In this document: positions 48,078 to 57,053 of the stretch, piece after piece | Layout: each line of letters starts with the position of its first letter | Numbering within the stretch: the first letter of the stretch is position 1 | Assembly (NCBI RefSeq): GCF_019720915.1 | Contig: NZ_JAHKSI010000001.1 | Coordinates: forward strand, 3,286,001 to 3,350,000 | Length of the DNA: 64,000 bases | Origin: Alkalihalobacillus sp. TS-13 | Lineage (GTDB): Bacteria > Bacillota > Bacilli > Bacillales > Fictibacillaceae | Direction of reading: 5' to 3' | Notes under the pieces: generated by a model | What the model saw: only the letters and a program-made list of their open reading frames with translations | What the model was told of the DNA's origin: nothing | The model's database searches: none | Program-made: the position numbers and the translations under genes

Positions 48078-48587
48078 TTATGATACAACTGTCTGGCTTT
48101 TCAAATCCTCGATATATCGGAATGCTTCTTCTATTTCTTCTTCCGTATATTTCTGTTTTTGTTTAACGACTTGTACCTTTTCAACAACCTCTTCTTTCGG
48201 AAGATGATCGAAATAAAGGATGGTCGAAATAAGCTCGAGGATTCGTGAAGGCTGTTCATTCATCGATGTAACACACCCCTTCAACGGCTCCAGATCAAGA
48301 TCATAATGCTTTAAGAACTGTTCACCCTCACCTGTCAATGTATAGCGATACTGATAATAACCTGATACCTTTTCTCTCGTTTCTTCAATAAATCCTAGAT
48401 TACAAAGTTCTTCGACTCGCAAGGTCAATTCCTCTGAATACGGCCCATAAAAATGAAACTGATATTTTTCTCCGAAAGGAAAGTTCAACTTTTTAGCGAT
48501 ATATACCATCTTCTGAAGCTTCTTCCGTCCTACGACCTCTCTGGCATAATCGAACAATGCAACCAACCGCGCATGATGCTCAAGCAC
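48078..48587 (-). CDS. ywgA: YwgA family protein
   Basis: Conserved Bacillales protein of 169 residues, function unknown. The segment GRKKLQKMVYIAKKLNFPFG, followed by FHFYGPYSEELTLRVEELCNLGF, is the family hallmark, resembling a winged-helix-like domain also found in phage-associated DUF4065 relatives. The GTG start has AGGAGGGG 7 bp upstream. It follows the HD-domain gene by 13 bp, so the two form an operon, the B. subtilis ywfO-ywgA order. Confidence 0.87.
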   Translation of the reverse strand: MLEHHARLVALFDYAREVVGRKKLQKMVYIAKKLNFPFGEKYQFHFYGPYSEELTLRVEELCNLGFIEETREKVSGYYQYRYTLTGEGEQFLKHYDLDLEPLKGCVTSMNEQPSRILELISTILYFDHLPKEEVVEKVQVVKQKQKYTEEEIEEAFRYIEDLKSQTVVS

Positions 48588-48600
48588 GAAGAATCCCCTC

Positions 48601-49893
48601 CTAAAATTCTAATATTTCACTGATTTTTCTCTTTAAATCCTGATCGTCTATTTTTTCTACCAGATCTGATGGGTAATACAACTTGTGATCGGTCCGTTTT
48701 TTACCTGAAATGGCTTCGACGACAGTAGACTCTCTCGACAGTTCCCGGTATTCCCCGCTCTTCATCAATAGGTGGATCGGCAGGCGTTCTTCTTCCTCAC
48801 CTGGACGATAAAAGTCATAAGGAAGATCGGATGAGGAATCGACGATCAAATAATACTCCGGGTCGATTCCAGCTTTGACGAAATACGTATAAAGCCTGTG
48901 CCAATGTTCCATATGGACGTTTGGGTTGAATTCCATATACTTGAACAGACGGCGATTCAAAAAACGCTCACAAAGATCGCTGAGAATCTCATCTTCTTCA
49001 TCCTGCCAGGCCTGGAAATAGAACTGGATGATTCCTTCGTCGAGCTTGATATAGTCATCGAGATCAACGTTATCGTTGAATAACGAAACAAAATGAAGCG
49101 GGTCCAATTTGAATGTGTACCCTTCTTGATAAAGGACTTTCGCACGATTAAGGATTTTCGACAGGATGACCTCCGCACTGCGAGTCACTGGATGGAAATA
49201 GACTTGCCAATACATTTGATAACGGCTCATTATGTAGTCCTCGACAGCATGCATCCCACTATGTTTAATGACAACCTGGTCTTCTTTCGGTCGCATGACC
49301 CTCAAAATACGCTCTATATCGAATTGACCGTAACTGACCCCGGTGAAATAAGCATCACGGAGCAAATAGTCCATCCGGTCTGCATCGATCTGGCTTGAGA
49401 TCATGCTGACGACAAGCTTGTTTTCATAGGTTTTTGCGATAACCTCGGAAACCTTACGCGGAAAGTCATCATCGACCCTCTTTAAGACGCTGTTTACTTC
49501 CGTATCTCCTAGAATGATCGATTGTGTAAAATCTTCGTGATCAAGATTGAATACTTTTTCAAAGGAATGTGAATAGGGGCCATGTCCGACATCGTGTAAA
49601 AGTGCTGCTGCTAAACAGAGGATGCGCTCTTCATCGTCCCAATGCGGGCGCCCTTGAAAAATTTCAATGATCCGACGAACGATTTCATATACCCCAAGTG
49701 AATGGCTGAACCGGCTGTGTTCAGCGCCATGGAACGTTAAAAACGTGGTACCGAGTTGACGGATCCTTCTCAAACGCTGGAACTCCTTCGTTCCAATCAA
49801 ATCCCAAATGATACGGTCACGTACGTGAATGTATCTGTGTACAGGATCTTTAAATACTTTTTCTTCGTCTAATTGTTGCAGCATATAGCTCAT
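48601..49893 (-). CDS. ywfO: HD-domain phosphohydrolase YwfO
   Basis: Metal-dependent HD superfamily hydrolase related to dNTP triphosphohydrolases. It has 430 residues; the metal site is made by H64 (HSRFSHSLGVYE), H100-D101 (LLHDVGHGPYSHS) and the later IDADRMDY aspartate (about 174). Near-identical blocks to B. subtilis YwfO run through the C-terminus (GIDPEYYLIVDSSSDLPYDF). I chose the ATG at 49893; the upstream in-frame starts extend beyond homologues, but the ribosome-binding site here is weak, so the start is uncertain. Substrate unknown; a nucleotide pool role beside nrdAB is an inference. Confidence 0.88.
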   Translation of the reverse strand: MSYMLQQLDEEKVFKDPVHRYIHVRDRIIWDLIGTKEFQRLRRIRQLGTTFLTFHGAEHSRFSHSLGVYEIVRRIIEIFQGRPHWDDEERILCLAAALLHDVGHGPYSHSFEKVFNLDHEDFTQSIILGDTEVNSVLKRVDDDFPRKVSEVIAKTYENKLVVSMISSQIDADRMDYLLRDAYFTGVSYGQFDIERILRVMRPKEDQVVIKHSGMHAVEDYIMSRYQMYWQVYFHPVTRSAEVILSKILNRAKVLYQEGYTFKLDPLHFVSLFNDNVDLDDYIKLDEGIIQFYFQAWQDEEDEILSDLCERFLNRRLFKYMEFNPNVHMEHWHRLYTYFVKAGIDPEYYLIVDSSSDLPYDFYRPGEEEERLPIHLLMKSGEYRELSRESTVVEAISGKKRTDHKLYYPSDLVEKIDDQDLKRKISEILEF

Positions 49894-50151
49894 CGCCTGG
49901 CTTGATACCCCTTTCTCCTTACACCTGAAGAAGCTGCGTCTATATTGATTGGGGGACTGACTCAAGAAAGTCAGCCTCTCTCATGTTGTTTTTTCGACAA
50001 TATTACAATTATATATTCTCTAAAATGAAATGAAAACCTCTTCGAAAAAAGTGAAAAAGCTTACTTTCGTTCCGCTGTAAGTCGTAAAGTCATAGAAAAA
50101 ATTTTTTTGCGGAAAATAGGATTATTCGAGCATGATGACAGGAGTAAAAAC

Positions 50152-50352
50152 ATGAAAATTATCGGCATTACGATCCTACTAGTATGTGCACTTATCACAA
50201 TGATTGTTTTGATGGATTTAAAACTAGATAATCATATTGAAATCGTCGAACAATTGAACCCGTTGAAAGTACCAGAAGAATTTGAATTTGTGTTATTATT
50301 CATACTTCTTTTATTTTTGGGCATTCAATTTTATATCACTTTACGACGTTGA
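50152..50352 (+). CDS. Small membrane protein, unknown family
   Basis: 66 residues with two predicted membrane helices (about 3-22 and 45-62) around a short acidic loop (DNHIEIVEQLNPL). The ATG at 50152 has AGGAG 8 bp upstream; an upstream frame start at 50107 lacks a site. It overlaps the end of the convergent ger B gene by 12 bp. I do not recognise the family. Its only neighbours are ywfO (divergent) and the germinant receptor operon. Confidence 0.65.
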   Translation: MKIIGITILLVCALITMIVLMDLKLDNHIEIVEQLNPLKVPEEFEFVLLFILLLFLGIQFYITLRR

Positions 50353-51441
50353 ACCCTTCCGATAACGAATTGCAAGGATGACAAGAACAAGGAAAGGGAC
50401 ACCAAGCTGTAATGGAAGGTGCAGGAAGAAGGGTACGACTATCAATCCCTCTTCTAGATGCTCAGAAAAGTTCGTAGTGATGGTTAGTGCACCAAAAAGA
50501 ATGACTAAGCTGATGGGATAAAAAAGCCGCTTGAACTTGTTCACATTGAACACATTGGCAGTACAAGATACTGCTACGTAATAGAAAATGGAAACTTTGA
50601 AAAACATGCCGATGATCAAGATGAAAACACCGATTGCGTCAAGGCGTTGGATGAACTGCCCGATTTGAATATGGCTGATGGTCATTAATAAGGGAAAGGT
50701 CGTTCGTGCAGCAGTCTCTGCACCAAGGACAGCGATGTCCATCATAGCTGTAAAGGCCAGCATCACCCCACTTGTCAAAATTGCAAAATATCCCGTCTGC
50801 CTGATTTTCTTCGTATTATTGACATAAGTGAACAACATCAAGAAGGCAACCAATTCTCCGAACGGAAACGTCATCGTCATTGGAAAGGCCGTTTTCAATA
50901 TCACTCCCCACCCATCCCCGAAGTAAGGTTGTAATTTTTTTAAATCGACTGCTTTAGAGGCAAATAATAAGGCGATTCCAAAGAACACAAGCCCGGTTAG
51001 GATCGGAAAATAAAATTCACTTGTCCTTGCGAGCACTTCTATCCCTTTCGAAATAACGTAAAATGAAGCAAGGATCATAATCGTTAAAATGATGAACAAC
51101 GGTGTTTCAACTAAGGTGGCTGAAAGTAGCAATTCACCAAAATCACGGAGAACTCGAGCGGCAAGATAAGTGAAATAAATGATGTATATGAATCCTACCG
51201 CTTTTCCAAGAATTTTACCAAAGGCTATTTGGAGCATGTCCATGTAGTTGTTTGAAGGGCTGTACAGATGGATCCGGGTGTACATCCAGAAAAATACATT
51301 ACCTGCTATCATCCCTAGCAAAATAGCAATCCAAGCACCCTGTTTCGCCTGTAAACCAAGCCCTACTACAACTGCACTGCCAATTTGGAAGAAGACCATC
51401 AACACATAAAGTTGAATCGTGCTTATTTTTACTTGTTCCAT
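50341..51441 (-). CDS. Spore germination receptor B subunit (GerAB/GerKB family)
   Basis: Inner-membrane transporter-like subunit of a nutrient germinant receptor, APC superfamily, 366 residues, about ten membrane helices (SAVVVGLGLQAKQGAWIAIL is the first-pair region). It is the likely germinant-binding subunit. Last gene of an A-C-B ordered operon, 33 bp after the C subunit; that order is the one of the gerK operon. The start MEQVKISTIQLYVL has GGAGGAAGG upstream. Expected in the forespore under sigma-G, which I could not verify from sequence. Confidence 0.9.
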   Translation of the reverse strand: MEQVKISTIQLYVLMVFFQIGSAVVVGLGLQAKQGAWIAILLGMIAGNVFFWMYTRIHLYSPSNNYMDMLQIAFGKILGKAVGFIYIIYFTYLAARVLRDFGELLLSATLVETPLFIILTIMILASFYVISKGIEVLARTSEFYFPILTGLVFFGIALLFASKAVDLKKLQPYFGDGWGVILKTAFPMTMTFPFGELVAFLMLFTYVNNTKKIRQTGYFAILTSGVMLAFTAMMDIAVLGAETAARTTFPLLMTISHIQIGQFIQRLDAIGVFILIIGMFFKVSIFYYVAVSCTANVFNVNKFKRLFYPISLVILFGALTITTNFSEHLEEGLIVVPFFLHLPLQLGVPFLVLVILAIRYRKGSTS

Positions 51442-51474
51442 AGTGTGTGCCTTCCTCCTTGCCCAATGATTTGA

Positions 51475-52665
51475 TTATTCCGATCCGGATGGATAGATCG
51501 TGTTCGTACGAAGTCCTGCTCGTCGAATCTGAAAATCTATACGGACATCCACTTCAGCTTCAGAAAAAAGATTGTCCCAGTCTTTCTTAACCTTCTTCCA
51601 TATTTCAGGCTGTTTCCGATGGAGCTGCTCTCCAAAACCAAAGATATCCAGTTTCATTTCTTGGGCGGAATGGATTGCTTTCATGACTTCGTTTGTCAAC
51701 TCTTTTTCTGTTTTCTTTTCCAGCTGATGGACGACCTTTGAAGATTCAATGGCCAACGGACAGTTGACTTCTGCAATATTCCCTTCCAAGCCTAAGTCTA
51801 CTTGTAACTTAGGGATATCCTGCTCCATGTTGACTTTAAGTGATGTATTCGAACGAATGACTTCGATTACAATTTGATCTTCTTCTCCCCTACAGGAAAG
51901 ATTGATGATCGTGCTTTTTATTTTTCCTAAGCTTAAAAGTACCCCTCTTGCATCCTGATCGTTAATCCATTCCTGTAATCGGTCTTCCTTAAAAATCGCT
52001 AAGCCATCGATGACCAGGTTCGGCTCTCCGGCACGTTGTTGGGATACTAAAGGCTGTTTATCGGACTTGATTCCAGTGATGATCGGTTGCTTGGTTTTAA
52101 TGATCAGTGTCTCGATCAATTCATTAATGGTCATCGCTAATCCTGTACCAATCAAGCTTTCCGTATTTTCAAGGCTGCCAGAGATTTTACGTGCTGGTAT
52201 TTCTTCAAGCGGTGTAAGTTGCCGTAATAGTTCCTCTGCACTGCTCTCCCTTGCAATCAATATATGTATCTGTGTCCGGAATTCAGGATTACGATCAATA
52301 AGGTCCAGCATGTCACTTAAGCCTTTCCGGGCAATTTCTTCACTAATGATAATGTTGCTCGTATGGGAGTAAAACAGCCTTCTCGGAACCGATTTTGCTG
52401 CTCTTCTTAATGCCTCAAAAACCGTATCTCCAGTCGAAGTAAAAACAACTACCGGTGGACTTTTATCGGAACTGCCGGAAAATTTCGAAGCAGAACTACT
52501 AGGTCCTGCAACCTGGAAAGACACTTTATATCGCCCCTCTTCTGTAAGATCAAAGCCCATCGCCATAACGAAGGCCAGATCAGTCAATTGGCGGCTGTTC
52601 CAACATCCAGTCAAAAGAGGTAGAAGTATGATCACTAAAGAGACTTGCAGCAGGATACGTTTCAT
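51475..52665 (-). CDS. Spore germination receptor C subunit lipoprotein (GerAC/GerKC family)
   Basis: Lipoprotein subunit of the germinant receptor, 396 residues. Signal with lipobox LLTGC, lipidated Cys21 (CWNSRQLTDLAFVMAMG is the family start after the Cys). Three-domain GerAC structure expected. The ATG at 52665 was chosen because AAAGGAAA lies 8 bp upstream and the signal peptide begins there; the longer frame overlaps the A gene. It lies 31 bp after the A subunit gene. Attachment needs prolipoprotein transferase. Confidence 0.92.
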   Translation of the reverse strand: MKRILLQVSLVIILLPLLTGCWNSRQLTDLAFVMAMGFDLTEEGRYKVSFQVAGPSSSASKFSGSSDKSPPVVVFTSTGDTVFEALRRAAKSVPRRLFYSHTSNIIISEEIARKGLSDMLDLIDRNPEFRTQIHILIARESSAEELLRQLTPLEEIPARKISGSLENTESLIGTGLAMTINELIETLIIKTKQPIITGIKSDKQPLVSQQRAGEPNLVIDGLAIFKEDRLQEWINDQDARGVLLSLGKIKSTIINLSCRGEEDQIVIEVIRSNTSLKVNMEQDIPKLQVDLGLEGNIAEVNCPLAIESSKVVHQLEKKTEKELTNEVMKAIHSAQEMKLDIFGFGEQLHRKQPEIWKKVKKDWDNLFSEAEVDVRIDFQIRRAGLRTNTIYPSGSE

Positions 52666-52696
52666 ATTTCCGTTTCCTTTCTGTGTTCCTTTGAAT

Positions 52697-54250
52697 CTAT
52701 TCATCAGCAGCTTGTCGTTCCAAAGCATTCGGTTGGGGTGTTTCATGAGGCCGTTTTTTCATCGACCATAATGGAAAGCGGATGAATGTGTCCTTCTGAT
52801 CGCTTGCATTAAATGGAGCAACAGAAGTCAAATAAGGTATGCCTAACGACCTTAAACTACATAAATGAGCAATCATCATGATCAGTACGATTGTAATTCC
52901 ATAAAAACCAAAAGTAGCAGCTGAAATCATTAATACAAATCGGATCAGCCTTGCTGAAATCGCGATATTGAAACGTGGTGTCGCAAAACTTGAGATTGCA
53001 GTCAATGCGACGACAATGACCATGACCGGAGATACAAGACCAGCTTGTACAGCCGCTTCCCCGAGGATGACAGCTCCTACGATGGAAATCGCCTGGCCAA
53101 TCGCCCGTGGCATGCGTATACCCGCTTCTCGCAGTATTTCGAACGTGATTTCCATGATCATCGCTTCAATAAAAGCAGGGAATGGCACTCCCTCCTGTTG
53201 TGCAGCCAGTCCTAATAATAAGACTGTAGGGATCATTTCTTGATGAAACGTCGTCACTGCTATGTAAATAGAAGGTGCCATCAAAGAAACAAAGAATACC
53301 AAAATCCGTAACAGTCTTAGAAACGTTGCGATATCAGACCGTAAATAATAATCCTCTGGAGATGTGAAAAATTGAAAAAAAGACACCGGCAGGACCAGTC
53401 CGAAAGGGGTTCCTTCCACAAGGACAGCAATCCGGCCCTCCAAGAGGTTTCCAGATACCACATCCGGACGTTCTGTGTTTATCACTTGTGGAAATGGAGT
53501 GAAGGTTTGATCCTGTATGAATTCTTCTAAATAACCTGATTCCAGTATTCCGTCGATTTCAATTCTGGATAACCGATCCTCTAATTCTTTGACGTGGCCC
53601 TGTTTCGCAATTCCCTCTAGATAAAGAATTTTTATTTCTGTTTTTGTCACTTCACCAATGTGCATGGATTTTACACGTAAAGCTGGGTTCTTAATTCGTT
53701 GTCTGATTAATGACGTGTTCGTTACAAGAGATTCCGTAAAGCTATCTTTAGGTCCTCTCACGACAAGTTCTGAGGATGGTTCAGTGATGGTTCTTGTTTG
53801 TCCGCCTTTACAATAGCAGCCGATACTTTGATCTGAACCTTGAACGAGTATGACGGCATCACCAGAAAGCAATAGGGATACCGTATCATTCCAATTATGC
53901 AATTTTGTCGTCTTGGAAGTTGATAAGACAGATTCACTGAAATAATCGATTGGATTCACATCTTCCGGAACCTCAACCATCTTCAAGTCCATCAAGCTAC
54001 TTGTGACAGAGTGAATCAGAATATGCTGATCCACCATTCCCTCAATATAAAGGAGAGCAAGCTCCACTCCATTTCCAGATCGGAACCTCTGGATATGTAA
54101 GTCACTGCTCCCCCCCATCAATTGTGTTATCCGATTTATATTATCATCAACATTTGAACTCAACGGTTCATTCTTTTGTAAGTTTCCGTTGTCTGTATCA
54201 CGGGAATCACTTCGAATTTTTTTTGAGGATCTTCTAAATGACCTTTTCAT
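52697..54250 (-). CDS. Spore germination receptor A subunit (GerAA/GerKA family)
   Basis: Membrane subunit of the germinant receptor, 517 residues: hydrophilic N-terminal domain (1-310), then about four to five membrane helices (310-455) and a cytosolic tail. Family motifs include GRIAVLVEGTPFGLVLPV and SPEDYYLRSDIATFLRLLR. First gene of the operon. The start MKRSFRRSSKK is preceded only by a weak GGGG site. B. subtilis GerKA has the same A-C-B operon layout; which receptor this is cannot be decided by eye. Confidence 0.92.
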   Translation of the reverse strand: MKRSFRRSSKKIRSDSRDTDNGNLQKNEPLSSNVDDNINRITQLMGGSSDLHIQRFRSGNGVELALLYIEGMVDQHILIHSVTSSLMDLKMVEVPEDVNPIDYFSESVLSTSKTTKLHNWNDTVSLLLSGDAVILVQGSDQSIGCYCKGGQTRTITEPSSELVVRGPKDSFTESLVTNTSLIRQRIKNPALRVKSMHIGEVTKTEIKILYLEGIAKQGHVKELEDRLSRIEIDGILESGYLEEFIQDQTFTPFPQVINTERPDVVSGNLLEGRIAVLVEGTPFGLVLPVSFFQFFTSPEDYYLRSDIATFLRLLRILVFFVSLMAPSIYIAVTTFHQEMIPTVLLLGLAAQQEGVPFPAFIEAMIMEITFEILREAGIRMPRAIGQAISIVGAVILGEAAVQAGLVSPVMVIVVALTAISSFATPRFNIAISARLIRFVLMISAATFGFYGITIVLIMMIAHLCSLRSLGIPYLTSVAPFNASDQKDTFIRFPLWSMKKRPHETPQPNALERQAADE

Positions 54251-54362
54251 TAAAATGGACCCCGTTTCAAGGAATTCTTTCTAGTCCATTGTTCACATTT
54301 ACGAAGAGAAGTATACGTTGTTTAAACCCAAAGTCTGCTATAACAGAAAGATTGATAACGAA

Positions 54363-54410
54363 GAAAACAAAAAGAGCCGACCTGAGGAATCCATCCTCTG
54401 GTCAGCTCTT
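54363..54410 (-). terminator. Terminator after the symporter gene
   Basis: On the minus strand AAGAGCTGACCAGAGGA pairs with TCCTCAGGTCGGCTCTT and runs into TTTGTTTTC; 20 bp past the stop. Confidence 0.88.
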
Positions 54411-54429
54411 AGTCTTCGATTATTAAAAA

Positions 54430-55674
54430 TTAAATGTCTAGATCTGGCGTTTTTTGCGGTGCTCCGCCGTGCTTTTCTTCAGACTTAGCGACAATGACCG
54501 CACAAGCTGCGTCACCCGAAATGTTAACCGCTGTACGTGTCATATCCAATAGTCGGTCAACACCTAGCACAAGTCCGATCGCTTCAACTGGCAGCCCAAC
54601 TTGCTTGAGGACCATCGCAAGCATAATCAGTCCTACCCCCGGCACACCCGCTGTACCGATACTTGCAAGTACTGCAGTAAGGACAACTGTAATAAGCTGC
54701 GTAAAAGATAGATCGACCGCATAAACCTGGGCGATGAATACAGTCGCAACCCCCTGCATGATCGCTGTACCATCCATATTGATCGTCGCTCCAAGCGGCT
54801 GCACGAAGCTGCTGACCTGTTTTGGTACATTCAGGTTTTCTTGAGCTGTCTTCATGGATACTGGAAGCGTACCGCTACTGCTGGATGTACTGAATGCCAC
54901 CGTCATTGCTGGGGCAAAACTCTTGAAAAATTTGATCGGATTCATTTTTCCGAGTGTTGAAATAGCTGTTCCATATGTGATCATGGCATGCAAGAGCAAT
55001 GCAAGTAATACAGTTCCGAAATAAAGACCCATCGCTTGCAATGCATCTATACCGAAACTTCCGACGGCGGAAGCAATCAATGCAAATGCACCATAAGGAG
55101 CAAGGAACATGACAATATTGACAAGATACATCAGTATGTCATTACCTTCATTAAGTAAACGTCGTACACCTTTTGTTTTTTCGCCTAACATCGCAACCGC
55201 AAACCCTACGAAGATGGCAAACGCGATAATTTGAAGCATCTCACCCTTCGCCATTGCATCGATCGGGTTTGTCGGGATAATGTTCAACAATGTATCAACG
55301 ACTGGTGGAGCTTCTTCTGCTTCAAATTTAGCCTCCCCTGTGTCAAAACCTCCACCTGCACCTGGCTGGATCACATAAGCTAAACCAAGTCCGATTACGA
55401 TCGCAATAGTGGTGGTGATAAGGAAGAAACCAATTGTTTTTCCACCGATACGACCCAGCTTTTTCGGGTCTCCGATTCCAGCGGCACCAAGTGCAATAGA
55501 GAAAAAGACAATCGGTACGACTAGCATTTTAATTAGATTTAAGAAGATGGTTCCGACTGGACCAAAAACGTATTTGTCAAGAACTGTAAACAGATCGGCT
55601 GCAAAAAGGTTAAGAACAATTCCAACGATTATACCTAATATGAGACCGATTATGATTTGGACGCTTAACTTCAT
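54430..55674 (-). CDS. Dicarboxylate/glutamate:cation symporter (DAACS family)
   Basis: Membrane importer of C4-dicarboxylates or acidic amino acids, 414 residues. Eight helices plus two re-entrant hairpins are expected; the serine-rich tip FSTSSSSGTLP and the NMDGTA motif (ATINMDGTAIMQ) with DRLLDMTRTAVNISGD mark the DAACS fold and cation site. An AGGAGGAG ribosome-binding site precedes the ATG. B. subtilis relatives are GltP, GltT and DctP; substrate choice cannot be settled by eye. The upstream 350 bp is AT-rich with a cre-like half (TGTAAGCG, about 55801) and no gene. Confidence 0.9.
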   Translation of the reverse strand: MKLSVQIIIGLILGIIVGIVLNLFAADLFTVLDKYVFGPVGTIFLNLIKMLVVPIVFFSIALGAAGIGDPKKLGRIGGKTIGFFLITTTIAIVIGLGLAYVIQPGAGGGFDTGEAKFEAEEAPPVVDTLLNIIPTNPIDAMAKGEMLQIIAFAIFVGFAVAMLGEKTKGVRRLLNEGNDILMYLVNIVMFLAPYGAFALIASAVGSFGIDALQAMGLYFGTVLLALLLHAMITYGTAISTLGKMNPIKFFKSFAPAMTVAFSTSSSSGTLPVSMKTAQENLNVPKQVSSFVQPLGATINMDGTAIMQGVATVFIAQVYAVDLSFTQLITVVLTAVLASIGTAGVPGVGLIMLAMVLKQVGLPVEAIGLVLGVDRLLDMTRTAVNISGDAACAVIVAKSEEKHGGAPQKTPDLDI

Positions 55675-55984
55675 ATTTTCTCCTCCTACCTAATAATGTT
55701 ACGCTATTGGATATTTTCTTATGGTTTCAGAATGTTGTCAAATGTCAATATAAAACATTTCGCATGTTTATACAAAGAAAGACTTATTGAAGTATTGATA
55801 TGTAAGCGTTTGTAATATTATTCCTTACTAGAAAGTAGCAATAAATTCTCTTTTCCCCTCCGTTTCTATATGTATAAAATCCCCTATTTGCATACATTTA
55901 CACCACTGTTTTCCTTATTTTGTTAATGTTAAGCATAAAAAATCGACAAAACCTAGAGAGTGAGATTCCTAATTGTACAGGACA

Positions 55985-55993
55985 TGCTATAAT
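55985..55993 (+). promoter_or_regulatory. Extended -10 promoter of lipL
   Basis: TGCTATAAT, an extended -10 box, lies 34 bp before the lipL start. No good -35 is seen, as usual for TGn promoters. Confidence 0.5.
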
Positions 55994-56026
55994 AGAACGG
56001 TTGAGGTTATTAAAGGAGCTTTAGCA

Positions 56027-56869
56027 ATGGAAGAAATGATTAAACGTATATTATCCCAGCCTGAATGGCGTATCATAGACCAGACAACACTCGGGGATTC
56101 ATTCCATGCCCTTCAATCTTTTGCAATGGACGACACCTTGTGCAGTTCCATCGGTTCTGAAGGTTCTCCACCAACAGTCCGTGCCTGGGTCCATCCAAAA
56201 ACAGTCGTATTAGGGATTCAGGACAGCCGGCTTCCGAACCTTTCAGATGGCGTTAATTACCTAAAAGAACAAGGTTATGAAGTCATCGTCCGAAATTCAG
56301 GTGGACTAGCCGTCGTACTTGATGATGGGGTGTTGAATCTATCGCTTGTGCTTTCTGAAAAAGAGCAGAAAATCGATATCGACCTCGGATATGATGCTAT
56401 GGTCTACCTTACTGAGCAACTGTTGAAGCCATATGGATTAACATTTGAACAAAAAGAAATCAGCACATCCTACTGTCCTGGAAAATATGATTTGAGCATT
56501 GATGGAAAGAAGTTTGCGGGCATCTCCCAGAGGCGCCTGCGCGGTGGGATTGCGGTGCAAATCTACCTATGTGTGAACGGTTCTGGATCCGAGCGTGCTG
56601 AGTTGATCCGGGAATTTTATAAACGTGCAAAAGGTGAACACGAAACCAAATTCATGTATCCTTTGGTTGATCCAGACGTAATGGCCTCCTTAACAGAACT
56701 TTTGGGAAAGCCAATCACTGTCAGTGACCTAATGAAGGACTTATTACTTTATTTAAAAGAACAAGATTCAGAGCTACTTTCAGCACAATTATCCATATCC
56801 GAAATCAATCAATATGATTATTATCTGAAACGTGTCGTCGAACGAAACAAAAAAGCACTGGAACGGTGA
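56027..56869 (+). CDS. lipL: Octanoyl-[GcvH]:protein N-octanoyltransferase LipL
   Basis: Moves octanoyl (lipoyl precursor) from GcvH to the E2 subunits of 2-oxo acid dehydrogenases in lipoic acid assembly. It has 280 residues of the biotin/lipoate ligase fold; amidotransferase nucleophile Cys150 ([11 protein letters not shown]) and Lys162 ([11 protein letters not shown]) are in the B. subtilis LipL positions. The ATG at 56027 has AAAGGAG 8 bp upstream; the longer frame is rejected. Convergent with pta, sharing a bidirectional terminator. Confidence 0.93.
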   Translation: MEEMIKRILSQPEWRIIDQTTLGDSFHALQSFAMDDTLCSSIGSEGSPPTVRAWVHPKTVVLGIQDSRLPNLSDGVNYLKEQGYEVIVRNSGGLAVVLDDGVLNLSLVLSEKEQKIDIDLGYDAMVYLTEQLLKPYGLTFEQKEISTSYCPGKYDLSIDGKKFAGISQRRLRGGIAVQIYLCVNGSGSERAELIREFYKRAKGEHETKFMYPLVDPDVMASLTELLGKPITVSDLMKDLLLYLKEQDSELLSAQLSISEINQYDYYLKRVVERNKKALER

Positions 56870-56903
56870 AGAAGACACAGGAAAATCTTTCTCGTTAAAG
56901 AAA

Positions 56904-56980
56904 ACTTGGCAAAGCCAAGCCTTTTGCAGGCTGAGCCATAGTTGCGCTTATACTGAAGAAAGTATTTTTATACTTTCTTT
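56904..56980. repeat. Family E repeat, copy 3 (full)
   Basis: CTTGGCAAAGCCAAG is a palindrome followed by GCAGGCTGAGCCATAG, then ACTGAAGAAAGTATTTTTAT and its partner ACTTTCTTTA. Shared with 3049-3113 and partly 37256-37306. Confidence 0.7.
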
Positions 56981-56986
56981 AAGTGT

Positions 56987-57035
56987 AAAAATCGAGTGTG
57001 AACCATTTCAATTATGGTATCACACTCGATTTTTT
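56987..57035. terminator. Bidirectional terminator between lipL and pta
   Basis: AAAATCGAGTGTGA (56987-57001) pairs with TCACACTCGATTTTTT (57020-57035); A tract on one side and T tract on the other serve both strands. Confidence 0.88.
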
Positions 57036-57053
57036 CTCTTTATTGTGTGGTTT

